Source: Actinomadura craniellae (lineage in GTDB: Bacteria > Actinomycetota > Actinomycetes > Streptosporangiales > Streptosporangiaceae). From it: a stretch of DNA of 64,000 bases. Positions 33,100-41,980 of the stretch are shown here, piece by piece. The DNA is taken from the NCBI RefSeq assembly GCF_003289645.1, contig NZ_QLYX01000007.1:186001-250000 (forward strand). The letters are read 5' to 3'. Under the pieces are notes generated by a model. The model saw only the letters and a list, made by a program, of their open reading frames with translations, was not told the origin of the DNA and ran no database searches. The position numbers and the translations under genes were made by a program. Numbering within the stretch: the stretch's first letter is position 1; every line of letters begins with the position of its first letter.

Positions 33100-34073
33100 G
33101 GGCGTGCTCCTGGTGTGGTGGTGCGGGAGCGGCCGGCGACGCGGCGGCGGCTGAGGGCGAAGCGGGCGATGTCGGTGATCCAGTCGCGGTCGGTGCGCAG
33201 GATGAGGTGGTGGGCGCCGGTGCGGTTGAGGGCTGCGCGGGTGCGTTCGCGTTGGGCGGTTGCGGCGGCGGCGTAGCGGGTGCGGAGTTTGCGGGAGAGG
33301 TGGATTTCGTGGGTGGCGCCGGTTTCGGGGTCGGTCATTTCGAGGGTGCCGATGTCGGGGAGGTCGAGTTCGCGGGGGTCGATGATTTCGATGGCGAGGA
33401 CTTGGTGGCGGGCGGTGAGGCGGCGTAGGGGGCGTTCCCAGTCGGGTCGGTCGGTGGGTTCGGTGGTGGGGGTGTCGAGGAAGTCGGAGATGACGACGCG
33501 GAGGCCGCGGCGGGTCTGGCCGCGGGCGAGGGAGGTGAGGGCGGTGGCGAGGGGGGTGATGGGTTGTGGGGTGGGTTCGGTGGTGGGGGTGTCGAGGAGG
33601 GTTTGCAGGTGGGCGTGCATGGCGGCGCGTCCGGTGCGGGCGGGGCGGCGGCGTACGCCGTGGGGGGTGAGGAGGTAGGTGCCGACGCGGTCGCCGAGTC
33701 TGATGGTGAGGTGGCCGACGGCGGCGAGGGCGGCGAGGGCGAGGTCGCGTTTGCGCAGGGTGGTGGTGCCGAAGTCCATGCTGGGGGAGAGGTCGACCAG
33801 GGCCCAGGTTTCGAGTTCGTGGTCGGCGATGAGGTCGCGGACGTGGGGGGTGGTGGTGCGGGCGGTGACGGCCCAGTCCATGTGGCGGACGTCGTCTTCG
33901 CCGGGTTGGTAGGTGCGGGCTTCGGCGAGTTCGGTGCCGGGTCCGGGCAGGAGGCCGAGGTGTTCGCCGTTGAGGAGGCCGTCGAGGCGGCGGGTGATGG
34001 CGAGTTCGAGTCGGCGCAGGCTGTGTTCGGGGACGAGTTGGGTGAGTTGGGGCCCGGCTGGTGTGGGTTTCAT
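33096..34073 (-). CDS. DUF58 protein
   Basis: A 325-residue soluble DUF58 protein. The signature YQPGEDDVRHMDWAVTART at about 55-75 and the VWA-like core that follows (ETWALVDLSPSMDFGTT) are clear. No membrane helix is evident, unlike the second DUF58 protein at 58459. It presumably works with the MoxR ATPase encoded seven bases upstream and the VWA protein downstream, whose ATG overlaps its stop. The substrate of the complex is unknown. Confidence 0.87.
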   Translation of the reverse strand: MKPTPAGPQLTQLVPEHSLRRLELAITRRLDGLLNGEHLGLLPGPGTELAEARTYQPGEDDVRHMDWAVTARTTTPHVRDLIADHELETWALVDLSPSMDFGTTTLRKRDLALAALAAVGHLTIRLGDRVGTYLLTPHGVRRRPARTGRAAMHAHLQTLLDTPTTEPTPQPITPLATALTSLARGQTRRGLRVVISDFLDTPTTEPTDRPDWERPLRRLTARHQVLAIEIIDPRELDLPDIGTLEMTDPETGATHEIHLSRKLRTRYAAAATAQRERTRAALNRTGAHHLILRTDRDWITDIARFALSRRRVAGRSRTTTPGARP

Positions 34074-34080
34074 GGGGCCC

Positions 34081-35091
34081 TCACACGGGCGTGGCCTGGC
34101 CGTGGTTCCACACGACGCGGGGTGGTGGGACGGCGGTGAGGATTTGGGTGATGACTTCGGTGGGGTCGATGCCGTCGGCGAGGGCGTCGAAGCTGAGGAC
34201 GAGGCGGTGGGCCATGACGTCGGGGGCGACGGCGCGGACGTCGTCGGGGAGGACGAAGTCGCGGCCGTGGATGAGGGCGAGGGCGCGGGCGGCGGCGACG
34301 AGGCCGAGGGTGGCGCGGGGGCTGGCGCCGATGTCGATGACGTTGCGCAGGTCGGGGAGGCGGTATTGGTCGGGTTCGCGGGTGGCCATGACGAGGCGGA
34401 CGATGTAGTCGGCGACGAGTTCGTGGACGGAGACGTTGGCGGCGGCGTGTTGGAGGGTGGTGAGGCCGTCGGGGTCGAGGATCTGGGTGGCCTCGGGGGG
34501 GTCGGTGCTCATGCGTTGGAGGATGCGGAGTTCGTCGTGGGCGCCGGGGTGGCGGACGTCGATTTTCATGAGGAAGCGGTCGCGTTGCGCTTCGGGGAGG
34601 GGGTAGACGCCTTCGGATTCGATGGGGTTTTGGGTGGCGATGACGACGAAGGGTCGGGGGAGGGGGAAGGTGCGGCCGGCGAGGGAGACCTGGCGTTCGG
34701 CCATGACTTCCAGGAGGGCTGATTGGACTTTGGCGGGGGCGCGGTTGATTTCGTCGGCGAGGATGAAGTTGACGAAGACGGGGCCGAGTTCGACGTCGAA
34801 TTGTTCGGTGGAGGGGTGGTAGATGCGGGTTCCGACGATGTCGGAGGGGACGAGGTCGGGGGTGAATTGGAGGCGGGCGAAGGTTCCGCCGACGACTTGG
34901 GCGAGGGTGCCGACGGCGAGTGATTTGGCGACGCCGGGGACGCCTTCGACGAGGCAGTGACCTTTGGCGAGCAGGGCGACGATCATGCGTTCGACCATGT
35001 GTTCTTGGCCGACGATGACTTTTTTGACTTCGGTGAGAGTCTGCTGGAGCAGTTCTGTCGCCTGTTCGGCGTCCTGGGCGGCCACCGTCAT
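34081..35091 (-). CDS. MoxR-family AAA+ ATPase
   Basis: A 336-residue AAA+ ATPase. Walker A reads EGVPGVAKS (the Ala-Lys-Ser variant common in actinobacteria), Walker B is ILADEINRAPAKVQSALLEVM, sensor 1 is VIATQNPIESEGVYPLPEAQRDRF, and the C-terminal lid has GASPRATLGLVAAARALA. It is expected to act as a chaperone motor for the DUF58 and VWA proteins of the operon. It is the first gene, divergent from the pseudokinase-like gene at 35205. A paralogue with VPGVGKT lies at 59568-60563. Confidence 0.92.
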   Translation of the reverse strand: MTVAAQDAEQATELLQQTLTEVKKVIVGQEHMVERMIVALLAKGHCLVEGVPGVAKSLAVGTLAQVVGGTFARLQFTPDLVPSDIVGTRIYHPSTEQFDVELGPVFVNFILADEINRAPAKVQSALLEVMAERQVSLAGRTFPLPRPFVVIATQNPIESEGVYPLPEAQRDRFLMKIDVRHPGAHDELRILQRMSTDPPEATQILDPDGLTTLQHAAANVSVHELVADYIVRLVMATREPDQYRLPDLRNVIDIGASPRATLGLVAAARALALIHGRDFVLPDDVRAVAPDVMAHRLVLSFDALADGIDPTEVITQILTAVPPPRVVWNHGQATPV

Positions 35092-35204
35092 GGGGTGCGT
35101 CCTCGCTGTCCTTTGGTTCCTCTGGCTTCTGACCCTATGCGATGTGATCTACCCGTTGGCGACGGGCTCGGACGGGTGATCGTGAGGGTGGCTAGGGTGG
35201 GGGC

Positions 35205-35948
35205 ATGTCGAGGCCGTTGCCGCCGGGTGATCCGTTGCAGTTGGGACCGTTTCGGTTGTCTGCGCGGTTGGCGGAGACTCCCGCCGGGATCGTGTATCTG
35301 GGGGTGGATGAGGCCGGCCGGCGGGTGAGTGTGGCGGTGTTGACGCGGGGGGCGGCGCAGGATGCCGCGGCGCGTGATCGGTTCCGGGCGGCGGTGTCGG
35401 GGGCGTTGCCGGGGGTGGAGCGGCCGGTGCCTGGTGGGCCGGCGCCGGTGGTGGCGGCGCAGCCGTTGGGGCCGGCGCCGTGGGTGGCGACGGTGTTCGA
35501 GCCGGATCGGGTGGGGGCCGAGCGGTTCTTGGAGGCGGTGTTGCCGCCGGGGATGGGTCGTGAGGTGGTGCGGGGTCCGGGGTTCCAGCCGTATTGGTTG
35601 GGCTCGCGGGAGCCTGCGGTGGGGGTGGTGGCGCCGGTTCCGGTGGTGGCACCGGTGGCGCGGCCGGAGCGGGGTCTGGTGGCGGCGGTGGTGACGTTGG
35701 TGGCGATGCTGGGGGTGTTGCTGCTGTTGTTGTTGCTGTTGTTCGCGTGTCAGCCGGAGGTGTCGGCGCCGGTTCCGGTGCCAAGTGAGTTCCCCTCGGA
35801 GACGTATCAGCCGCCGTCGGCTCCGCCGCCCGCGCCGTCGCCGTCTCCGTTGCCTTCGTCGCCGTCTCCTTCCCCGTCGGGGTCGCCGTCGCCTTCTCCC
35901 TCGGGGTCTCCTGGCGGCCCGTCGGGGCCCGATGACGGGCCGCTGTGA
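35205..35948 (+). CDS. Membrane protein with degenerate kinase N-lobe
   Basis: A 247-residue protein not matching a named family. Residues 9-50 read like the start of an actinobacterial Ser/Thr kinase (LGPFRLSARLAETPAGIVYLG), but the Gly-rich loop is broken and Ala44 replaces the VAVK lysine. There is no catalytic lobe. A helix spans about 159-183 (Leu-rich), after which some 60 residues are almost only Pro, Ser and Gly, presumably outside the cell. ATG follows TAGGGT by six bases and may be leaderless. It is divergent from moxR. It may be a scaffold or sensor rather than an enzyme. Confidence 0.6.
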   Translation: MSRPLPPGDPLQLGPFRLSARLAETPAGIVYLGVDEAGRRVSVAVLTRGAAQDAAARDRFRAAVSGALPGVERPVPGGPAPVVAAQPLGPAPWVATVFEPDRVGAERFLEAVLPPGMGREVVRGPGFQPYWLGSREPAVGVVAPVPVVAPVARPERGLVAAVVTLVAMLGVLLLLLLLLFACQPEVSAPVPVPSEFPSETYQPPSAPPPAPSPSPLPSSPSPSPSGSPSPSPSGSPGGPSGPDDGPL

Positions 35949-35991
35949 CATCGGGTCGCGGTCCGGCGGGGTGGGTTCCCGGGATGAGCGG

Positions 35992-36129
35992 ATGGTGGAG
36001 AGTCTGGTCGCTTGTGTGGGAGCGGCGTTCCTGATCGCGATGGTGCCGGGCCTGAGCACGGTGATGATCATGCGGGTGTCGGGTGTGGTGCTGGGGGTGC
36101 GGTCGGCCGCGCAGGCGCGGTGGCGGCGG
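35992..36129 (+). pseudogene. Remnant of a LysE/RhtB-type exporter
   Basis: About 46 codons from ATG at 35992 resemble the start of LysE-family amino acid exporters ([18 protein letters not shown]). They then join directly to a stretch like a later membrane segment ([16 protein letters not shown]), as if the middle had been deleted; the frame then runs into unrelated Arg/Gly-rich sequence. It sits between the pseudokinase-like gene and glpK and is probably not functional. Confidence 0.5.
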
Positions 36130-36205
36130 TGTCGGTGCGGGGGTGGTGGGAAGGTGCCTGGGCACGTATACACGGGGGGTCCGTCCGGATCTGAGAGGGA
36201 GCGCC

Positions 36206-37711
36206 GTGAACGAGCAGGGCAGGTTCGTCGCCGCGATCGACCAGGGAACCACGTCGAGCCGATGCATGATCTTCGATCGGTCGGGGCGGCCGGTGGCCGA
36301 CGCTCAGCAGGAGTTCGGGCAGATCTTCCCGCGGCCGGGGTGGGTGGAGCACGATGCGCTGGAGATCTGGCGGAGCGTGCAGGCGGTCGTGGCGCGGGCG
36401 CTGGAGTCGGGGGGGTTGGAGCGGTCGGATCTGGTGGCGGTGGGGATCACCAACCAGCGTGAGACGACGGTGTTGTGGGATGCGGCGACCGGGGAGCCGG
36501 TGGCCAACGCGATCGTGTGGCAGGACACCCGGACCGACGCGTTGTGCCGGGAGTTGGGTGGGGAGGCCGGGCAGGACCGGTTCCGCGCCAGTTGCGGGCT
36601 GCCGCTGGCGACGTACTTTTCGGGGCCGAAGGCGCGGTGGCTGCTGGATGAGATCCCGGGGTTGCGGGAGCGCGCGCGGGCGGGGGAGGTGCTGTTCGGG
36701 ACGATCGACAGCTGGTTGGTGTGGAATCTGACGGGCGGCCCGGACGGTGGGGTGCACGTCACGGATGTGACGAATGCCAGCCGCACCATGTTGATGGATG
36801 TGCGTTCCCTGGAGTGGGACGAGGAGACGCTGGCGGCGATGGGGGTGCCGCGGGCGATGCTGCCGCGGATCGGGTCGTCGGCGGAGGTGTACGGGACGGC
36901 GCGGGGGGTGTTGGAGGGCGTTCCGGTGGCGGCGGCGCTGGGTGATCAGCAGGCGGCGCTGTTCGGGCAGTGCTGTTTCGCGGTGGGGGACGCCAAGAAC
37001 ACCTACGGGACGGGAAGTTTCCTGCTGCTCAACACCGGGGCGGAGCCGGTGGCGTCCGAGCACGGGTTGTTGACGACGGTGGGGTACCGCATCGGTGACG
37101 CTCCGGCGATGTACGCGCTGGAGGGGTCGATTGCGGTGACGGGGTCGCTGGTGCAGTGGTTGCGCGACAACCTGGGGTTGATCGAGTCGGCCGGTGAGGT
37201 GGAGGTGCTGGCGGCGTCGGTGGACGATAACGGCGGGTGTTACTTCGTGCCGGCGTTTTCGGGGTTGTTCGCCCCGTACTGGCGCAGCGACGCACGCGGG
37301 GTGATCGTGGGGTTGACCCGGTATGTGCACCGGGGGCATCTGGCGCGGGCGGTGCTGGAGGCGACGTGCTGGCAGACACGGGAGATCGTGGATGCGATGA
37401 ACGCCGATTCGGGGGTGGCGCTGTCGGAGCTGAAGGTGGACGGCGGGATGGTCGCCAACGAGTTGCTGATGCAGATCCAGGCGGACGTGCTGGGGGTGCA
37501 GGTGGTGCGGCCGCAGGTGGCGGAGACGACGGCGCTGGGCGCGGCGTACGCGGCGGGTCTGGCGGTGGGGTACTGGTCGGGGACCGAGGATCTGCGGGAG
37601 CACTGGTTGGAGGGCGGCCGGTGGTCGCCGGGGATGGACGCGGACGTGCGGGAGCGGGAGTACGCGCAGTGGCGGCAGGCGGTGGAGCGCACGTTCGACT
37701 GGGTGCGGTGA
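36206..37711 (+). CDS. glpK: Glycerol kinase
   Basis: A 501-residue FGGY-family kinase that phosphorylates glycerol to glycerol 3-phosphate, matching the normal length. Diagnostic stretches are [16 protein letters not shown] at the N-terminus, [35 protein letters not shown] and [19 protein letters not shown] near the C-terminus. GTG at 36206 follows GAGAGGGAG by five bases. A TATACA box at 36167-36172 could be its -10. No glpF or glpD is adjacent. Confidence 0.95.
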   Translation: MNEQGRFVAAIDQGTTSSRCMIFDRSGRPVADAQQEFGQIFPRPGWVEHDALEIWRSVQAVVARALESGGLERSDLVAVGITNQRETTVLWDAATGEPVANAIVWQDTRTDALCRELGGEAGQDRFRASCGLPLATYFSGPKARWLLDEIPGLRERARAGEVLFGTIDSWLVWNLTGGPDGGVHVTDVTNASRTMLMDVRSLEWDEETLAAMGVPRAMLPRIGSSAEVYGTARGVLEGVPVAAALGDQQAALFGQCCFAVGDAKNTYGTGSFLLLNTGAEPVASEHGLLTTVGYRIGDAPAMYALEGSIAVTGSLVQWLRDNLGLIESAGEVEVLAASVDDNGGCYFVPAFSGLFAPYWRSDARGVIVGLTRYVHRGHLARAVLEATCWQTREIVDAMNADSGVALSELKVDGGMVANELLMQIQADVLGVQVVRPQVAETTALGAAYAAGLAVGYWSGTEDLREHWLEGGRWSPGMDADVREREYAQWRQAVERTFDWVR

Positions 37712-37741
37712 TGGGTGTTCCCTGAGCCCCTTCCCTGACCT

Positions 37742-37773
37742 TTGCCTGACTTTCGTTTTGCCTGACTTTCGTT
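37742..37773 (+). repeat. Tandem 16-base repeat before histidine kinase
   Basis: TTGCCTGACTTTCGTT occurs twice in perfect head-to-tail copies, with a further CCTGAC 11 bases upstream. The ACTTTCGT core recurs in the boxes at 41911 and 44695. It lies 40 bases before the histidine kinase start and may bind its response regulator. Confidence 0.65.
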
Positions 37774-37812
37774 GGTGTTGGCGCTGTTGGCCGGCCTTGT
37801 ACCGTCGTCGGG

Positions 37813-39420
37813 GTGAAGGTGATCGGAGGGGTCCGGTGGGCGGGGTACGGCCGCCGGGCCGCGGTGCTCGACGCGTTGCTGTGGGCGGCACTGGCACTGC
37901 CGGTGCTGGCGGGCCTGCCGGGTGGTGCGGCCGCGGTGGCTCAGCTGGCGGGGCTGGTGGCGGTGGGGGTGGCGATCGCCGCCGCCCGGGACCGGCCGCT
38001 GCCGTTCCTGCTGCTGACGGCGGCGTTGACGGCGGTGAGTGGGAACTTCGCGTTCGGGATCCCGATCGCCGCGTACCTGACCGGCCGCCGCACCGACGAC
38101 ACCCGCCCGGTGCTGTGGGGGTTCATCGCGTTGTGCGCCGGTGGGGCGGTGCTCAACACCGCCCGCGGCACCGATGTCACCACCTGGTTTCCCGTCACGG
38201 TGTACCTGGTGCTGCTGGGGGTGCTGCCGTGGCTGGTGGGCCGGTACTGGCGGCAGTACCAGCAGCTGGCGCAGGCGGGGTGGGAGCGGGCCGAGCGGTT
38301 GGAGCGCGAGCAGCGGATCGTGGCCGAGCGGGAGCGGCTGCGGGAGCGGTCCCGCATCGCCCAGGACATGCATGATTCGCTGGGGCACGAGCTGAGCCTG
38401 ATCGCTTTGCGGGCGGGGGCGTTGGAGGTCTCTTCGGAGCTGGCGGGGCGGCATCGGGCGGCGGCGGGGGAGGTGCGGGCGGCGGCCACCGCGGCCACCG
38501 AACGCCTCCAGCAGATCATCGGGGTGCTGCGGGAGGACACCGCCGGTGCCCCGTTGGAGCCGGCAGGGGAGAGCGTGTCCGCCCTGATCGACCGGGCCCG
38601 CGCGTGGGGGATGCTGGTGGAGTCGTACTGCGCCGGTGCCGGCGACGGGGTTCCGCCGGTGGTGGAGCGGGCGGTGTACCGGATTGTGCAGGAGGCGTTG
38701 ACCAACGCCACCAAACACGCTCCCGGCACCCTCGTCACCGTGCAGATCACCCATGGCCCGGGCGAGACGGTCGTCGCGGTCGCGAACCCGCTGCCCGCTT
38801 CCCGCCCGTCCCCTGCCGGAGGAACGGCGGGCGGGCCGGGTGGGGAGCCGGCGGGCGGGCCTGACGGCGGGCCTGGTGGCGGGCACGGTCTGGCCGGGTT
38901 GCGGGAACGTGCCCGGCTCACCGGCGGTGCCTTGACCGCCGGGCCCGAGCCCGGTGGGGGTTTCGTCGTCCGGGCCCGCCTGCCGCACACCCCGCGGCCC
39001 GCTCCGGCCGGCACCGAAACCGAGTCCGCGGTGCGGCTGGCGCGTGCCCGCCGCCGGGTGCGCCGTGATCTGATCACCGCGATCGTCGCGCCGGCCGTGT
39101 TGCTGGTGGTGCTCGGCGCCGTCATGGTCGGCTACTACATCCAGGCCACGCTCACCTCGGTGCTGAGCCCGGCCGACTACGCCCGGCTGACGGTGGGGCA
39201 GGCCCAGCCGGAGGCCGAGCGGCTGCTGCCGGCCCGCCAGCTGTGGGGTGGGCCGGCCACCTACGACACCCCCGTCCCGACCGGCGCGGCCTGCCGCTAC
39301 TACCGTTCCGACGCCAACCTGCTGGGGGTGGGGGCCGTCCACCGGGTTTGCTTCGCCGGCGGGCGGCTCGTCGCCAAGGACACGCTGTGGCCGCGTTCGG
39401 CCACGTCCGGAGAGGACTGA
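37813..39420 (+). CDS. NarL-type sensor histidine kinase with C-terminal membrane segment
   Basis: A 535-residue HisKA_3-type kinase. Four or five helices occupy residues 15-145; the phospho-acceptor is His187 in RIAQDMHDSLGHE; the N-box (YRIVQEALTNATKHAPG) and G-box (GHGLAGLRERARLTGG) form the ATPase domain. Unusually, the protein continues with another helix near 420-440 (LITAIVAPAVLLVVLGAVMV) and about 90 residues that would be extracytoplasmic, possibly a second sensor module. GTG at 37813. It ends three bases before the response-regulator gene, which is convergent with an ABC-2 exporter. Confidence 0.88.
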   Translation: MKVIGGVRWAGYGRRAAVLDALLWAALALPVLAGLPGGAAAVAQLAGLVAVGVAIAAARDRPLPFLLLTAALTAVSGNFAFGIPIAAYLTGRRTDDTRPVLWGFIALCAGGAVLNTARGTDVTTWFPVTVYLVLLGVLPWLVGRYWRQYQQLAQAGWERAERLEREQRIVAERERLRERSRIAQDMHDSLGHELSLIALRAGALEVSSELAGRHRAAAGEVRAAATAATERLQQIIGVLREDTAGAPLEPAGESVSALIDRARAWGMLVESYCAGAGDGVPPVVERAVYRIVQEALTNATKHAPGTLVTVQITHGPGETVVAVANPLPASRPSPAGGTAGGPGGEPAGGPDGGPGGGHGLAGLRERARLTGGALTAGPEPGGGFVVRARLPHTPRPAPAGTETESAVRLARARRRVRRDLITAIVAPAVLLVVLGAVMVGYYIQATLTSVLSPADYARLTVGQAQPEAERLLPARQLWGGPATYDTPVPTGAACRYYRSDANLLGVGAVHRVCFAGGRLVAKDTLWPRSATSGED

Positions 39421-39423
39421 CCG

Positions 39424-40080
39424 GTGATCCGGATTCTGCTCGCCGACGACGAGACCATGATCCGCGCGGGGGTCCGTGCGATCCTTGCCGCCGATCCGGA
39501 CCTGGAGGTCGTCGCCGAGGCCGGCGACGGCCGGCAGGCCATCGAACTGGCTCTGGCGCACCGGCCCGACGTCGCCCTGGTCGACATCCGCATGCCCCGC
39601 CTGGACGGGTTGGCCGCCACCGCCGAGATCCGCAGGGTCGCCCCCGACACCGCCGTGATCGTCCTTACCACCTTCTCCGAGGACGAGTACATCGCCGGGG
39701 CGTTGGCCGGTGGCGCGTCCGGGTTCCTGCTCAAGGCCGGTGATCCCCGGGAGTTGCTGGCCGGGGTGCACGCGGTCGCCGCCGGAGCCGCCTACCTGTC
39801 CCCGCGCGTCGCGCACCGGGTGATCTCCCAGCTCAGCGGTGACCGGTTGGCCCGCGCCGCGGTGGCGCGGGACCGGGCCGCCGCGCTGTCCCCGCGTGAG
39901 CGGCAGGTGCTGGCGCTGGTGGGGGAGGGCCTGTCCAACGCGGAGATCGCGTCCCGGCTGCATGTGGTGGAGGGCACCGTGAAGGCCTATGTCAGCGCCA
40001 TCCTCACCCGGTTGCAGGTCCGTAACCGGGTCCAGGCCGCGATCGTCGCCCACGAGGCGGGCCTCACCGGCACCTCGTGA
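39424..40080 (+). CDS. NarL/LuxR-type response regulator
   Basis: A 218-residue regulator: receiver domain 1-120 with Asp8, Asp9 and phospho-acceptor Asp54 (VALVDIRMP), Lys in GFLLKAG, and a C-terminal LuxR helix-turn-helix (LSPRERQVLALVGEGLSNAEIA) at about 150-210. GTG lies three bases after the kinase stop, so the pair is co-translated. Likely targets are its own operon and the convergent ABC exporter, suggested by similar boxes upstream of both. Confidence 0.92.
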   Translation: MIRILLADDETMIRAGVRAILAADPDLEVVAEAGDGRQAIELALAHRPDVALVDIRMPRLDGLAATAEIRRVAPDTAVIVLTTFSEDEYIAGALAGGASGFLLKAGDPRELLAGVHAVAAGAAYLSPRVAHRVISQLSGDRLARAAVARDRAAALSPRERQVLALVGEGLSNAEIASRLHVVEGTVKAYVSAILTRLQVRNRVQAAIVAHEAGLTGTS

Positions 40081-40087
40081 CGACCGC

Positions 40088-40128
40088 AAGCGGGGTGGCG
40101 GGAGGGGTTCCCTCCCGCCACCCCGCTT
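40088..40128. terminator. Strong bidirectional terminator
   Basis: A perfect 19-bp stem (AAGCGGGGTGGCGGGAGGG and its complement) with a three-base loop lies between the convergent stops of the response regulator and the ABC-2 permease. It is the strongest hairpin in the window. Confidence 0.85.
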
Positions 40129-40143
40129 ACTGTTTCGGCAGGG

Positions 40144-40947
40144 TCAGGCGTCGCGGCGGTTGAGGACCGCCAGCCCGGCCGCCCACACCACCGCCGCCCA
40201 CACCAGAAGGATCACCAGCCCGGCCACCGGCGGGTAGGGGTCCTCCAGGCCCCGCATGAAGACAGCGCCGGCGGTACCCGGCAGGTACTCCGACACCGTC
40301 TCCAGCGGCCCCACCCGGGTGGCCCGCAGGATCGCCGGCACCACGGTCAACCCCGAGAACAGCAGGGTCAAGGTGCCCGCCGCGCTGCGCAGCGCCACCG
40401 CCACCCCCATGGTGATCACCGCCACCAGCGCCAGGTACACCCCGACCGCGGCCACGTCCCCGGCCAGCTCACCGGGACGAACCCGCGCCCACGTCCCGGC
40501 CAGCGGCCACGCCGCCGCAGCGGCCCCCAGCGCCGCCACCACCCCGGCGACGAAGATCACCCCGGCGAGCACCAGGGTCCTGGCCGCCAGCAACCGCCAC
40601 CGCCGCGGCGTCCACAGCAGGGACGTCCGCATCATCCCCGAGGAGTACTCGGCGGTCACCACCAGCATCGCCAGCGCCACGAACGCGAACTGCCCCACCT
40701 CGACCGCCTGGGCCGCCAGCACCCCCGCGCCCACCACACCGGTCCGGTCAGCCGGGTCGGCGGCCGGGTCGGTGTTGACGTCGGCGGCGTAGATCCCGAA
40801 CTGGGCGCCGGCCGCCGCCATCAGCACGGCTCCGGCCAGCAGGCACCACCACGTCGACCGCACCGACCACAGCTTCGTCCACTCCGCAGCCGCCGCCCCG
40901 CGCAGCCCACCGCCCCGCACCGCGACGGACCCGGTGACGGCGGTCAT
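40144..40947 (-). CDS. ABC-2 exporter permease
   Basis: A 267-residue membrane protein of the ABC-2 type with six likely helices, including LLAGAVLMAAAGAQFGIYA, LVLAGVIFVAGVVAALGAAAAA and AGLVILLVWAAVVWAAGLAV. The opening AAAAEWTKLWSVRSTWW is the usual cytoplasmic start of such permeases. Its ATG overlaps the stop of the ATPase gene. It is expected to export an antibiotic-like or envelope-stress compound, with the convergent two-component system as probable regulator. Confidence 0.88.
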   Translation of the reverse strand: MTAVTGSVAVRGGGLRGAAAAEWTKLWSVRSTWWCLLAGAVLMAAAGAQFGIYAADVNTDPAADPADRTGVVGAGVLAAQAVEVGQFAFVALAMLVVTAEYSSGMMRTSLLWTPRRWRLLAARTLVLAGVIFVAGVVAALGAAAAAWPLAGTWARVRPGELAGDVAAVGVYLALVAVITMGVAVALRSAAGTLTLLFSGLTVVPAILRATRVGPLETVSEYLPGTAGAVFMRGLEDPYPPVAGLVILLVWAAVVWAAGLAVLNRRDA

Positions 40948-41849
40948 GACTTCCTCCCGGAGGTGTACTCGACCGAACCGGCCGTCAGTTCCATGTACGC
41001 CTGCTCCAGTGACGCCCGCTGCGGTGTCAGCTCATGCACCGCCACCCCCGCGGCCAGCGCCGCGTCACCCACCTGCTGGGCGGTGACCCCTGACAGCACC
41101 AGCGCGCCGGGCGGTTCGCCCACCACCCGCGCCCCTTGGGGGAGGGTTGCCAGCATCCGCGGCAGGTCCCGCCCCCGGACCAGGACCCGCTCCTGCGGGC
41201 CGCCGAGCACCTCCTCGATCGGCGCGTCGGCCAGCAACCGGCCCCGCCCGATCACCACCAGCCGGTCCGCGGTCAGCTGCATCTCGCTCATCAGATGGCT
41301 GGAGACGAACACCGTGCGGCCCTCGGCGGCCAGCGACCGCATCAGCTCACGCACCCACCGCACCCCCTCGGGGTCCAGCCCGTTCACCGGCTCGTCGAAC
41401 ATCAGCACCCCCGGGTCACCCAGCAGCGCCCCGGCGATACCCAGCCGCTGCCCCATCCCCAGCGAGAACGCCCCCGCCCGGCGGCCGGCCACCTCCGCCA
41501 GCCCCACCGCCGCCAGGACCTCCTCCACCCGGGACGCCGCGATCCCGTTGCTGCGCGCCATCGCCAGCAGATGCCGGCGAGCCGACCGGCCCGGGTGCAC
41601 CGCGTTCGCGTCCAGCAACGCCCCCACCTCCCGCAGCGGATGCCGCAGCGACCCGTACGGGCGCCCGCCCACCAGCGCGGTGCCCGCCGTGGGCCGGTCC
41701 AGCCCCACCACCATCCGCATCGTCGTTGACTTGCCCGCCCCGTTGGGGCCCAGGAAACCCGTCACCAGACCGGGCTCCACCCGCAGTGACAGATCCGCCA
41801 CCGCCACCGTCGTCCCGTACCGTTTCGTCAACCCCCGCAGGGCGATCAT
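40944..41849 (-). CDS. ABC exporter ATPase (bacitracin/lantibiotic-resistance type)
   Basis: A 301-residue ATPase: Walker A (GFLGPNGAGKSTTMRMV), signature (FSLGMGQRLGIAGALL), Walker B (VLMFDEPVNGLDPEG) and switch region (VFVSSHLMSEMQLTADR). The signature SLGMGQ is the variant found in BcrA/CcmA-like exporters. A C-terminal domain of about 80 residues follows. It forms a two-gene operon with the permease. A 37-base box resembling one before dedA lies 62 bases upstream. Confidence 0.9.
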   Translation of the reverse strand: MIALRGLTKRYGTTVAVADLSLRVEPGLVTGFLGPNGAGKSTTMRMVVGLDRPTAGTALVGGRPYGSLRHPLREVGALLDANAVHPGRSARRHLLAMARSNGIAASRVEEVLAAVGLAEVAGRRAGAFSLGMGQRLGIAGALLGDPGVLMFDEPVNGLDPEGVRWVRELMRSLAAEGRTVFVSSHLMSEMQLTADRLVVIGRGRLLADAPIEEVLGGPQERVLVRGRDLPRMLATLPQGARVVGEPPGALVLSGVTAQQVGDAALAAGVAVHELTPQRASLEQAYMELTAGSVEYTSGRKS

Positions 41850-41910
41850 CAGGTTGCTCCCTTCGCAGTGGCCTTGACCGTAGGAGCCGTAACGGAACCG
41901 GCGCGGTGCG

Positions 41911-41947
41911 CGAACGGCACCCGCACACCCCGACTTTCGTCAACCCC
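41911..41947 (-). promoter_or_regulatory. Shared 37-base upstream box (exporter copy)
   Basis: This box is identical at 33 of 37 positions to the one at 44695-44731. Its core CCCCGACTTTCGTCAACCCC reads GGGGTTGACGAAAGTCGGGG on the transcribed strand, placing a TTGACG -35-like hexamer 93 bases before the exporter ATPase start. Confidence 0.55.
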
Positions 41948-41980
41948 ACCCACCCCGGGTGCGGGCAGGCAGGGGAGGGG

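Noticed and set aside
37240-40089. A 949-codon minus-strand frame across glpK, kinase and regulator
   Set aside because: Same reason: its composition is that of an antisense shadow, and the plus-strand genes carry all catalytic motifs.
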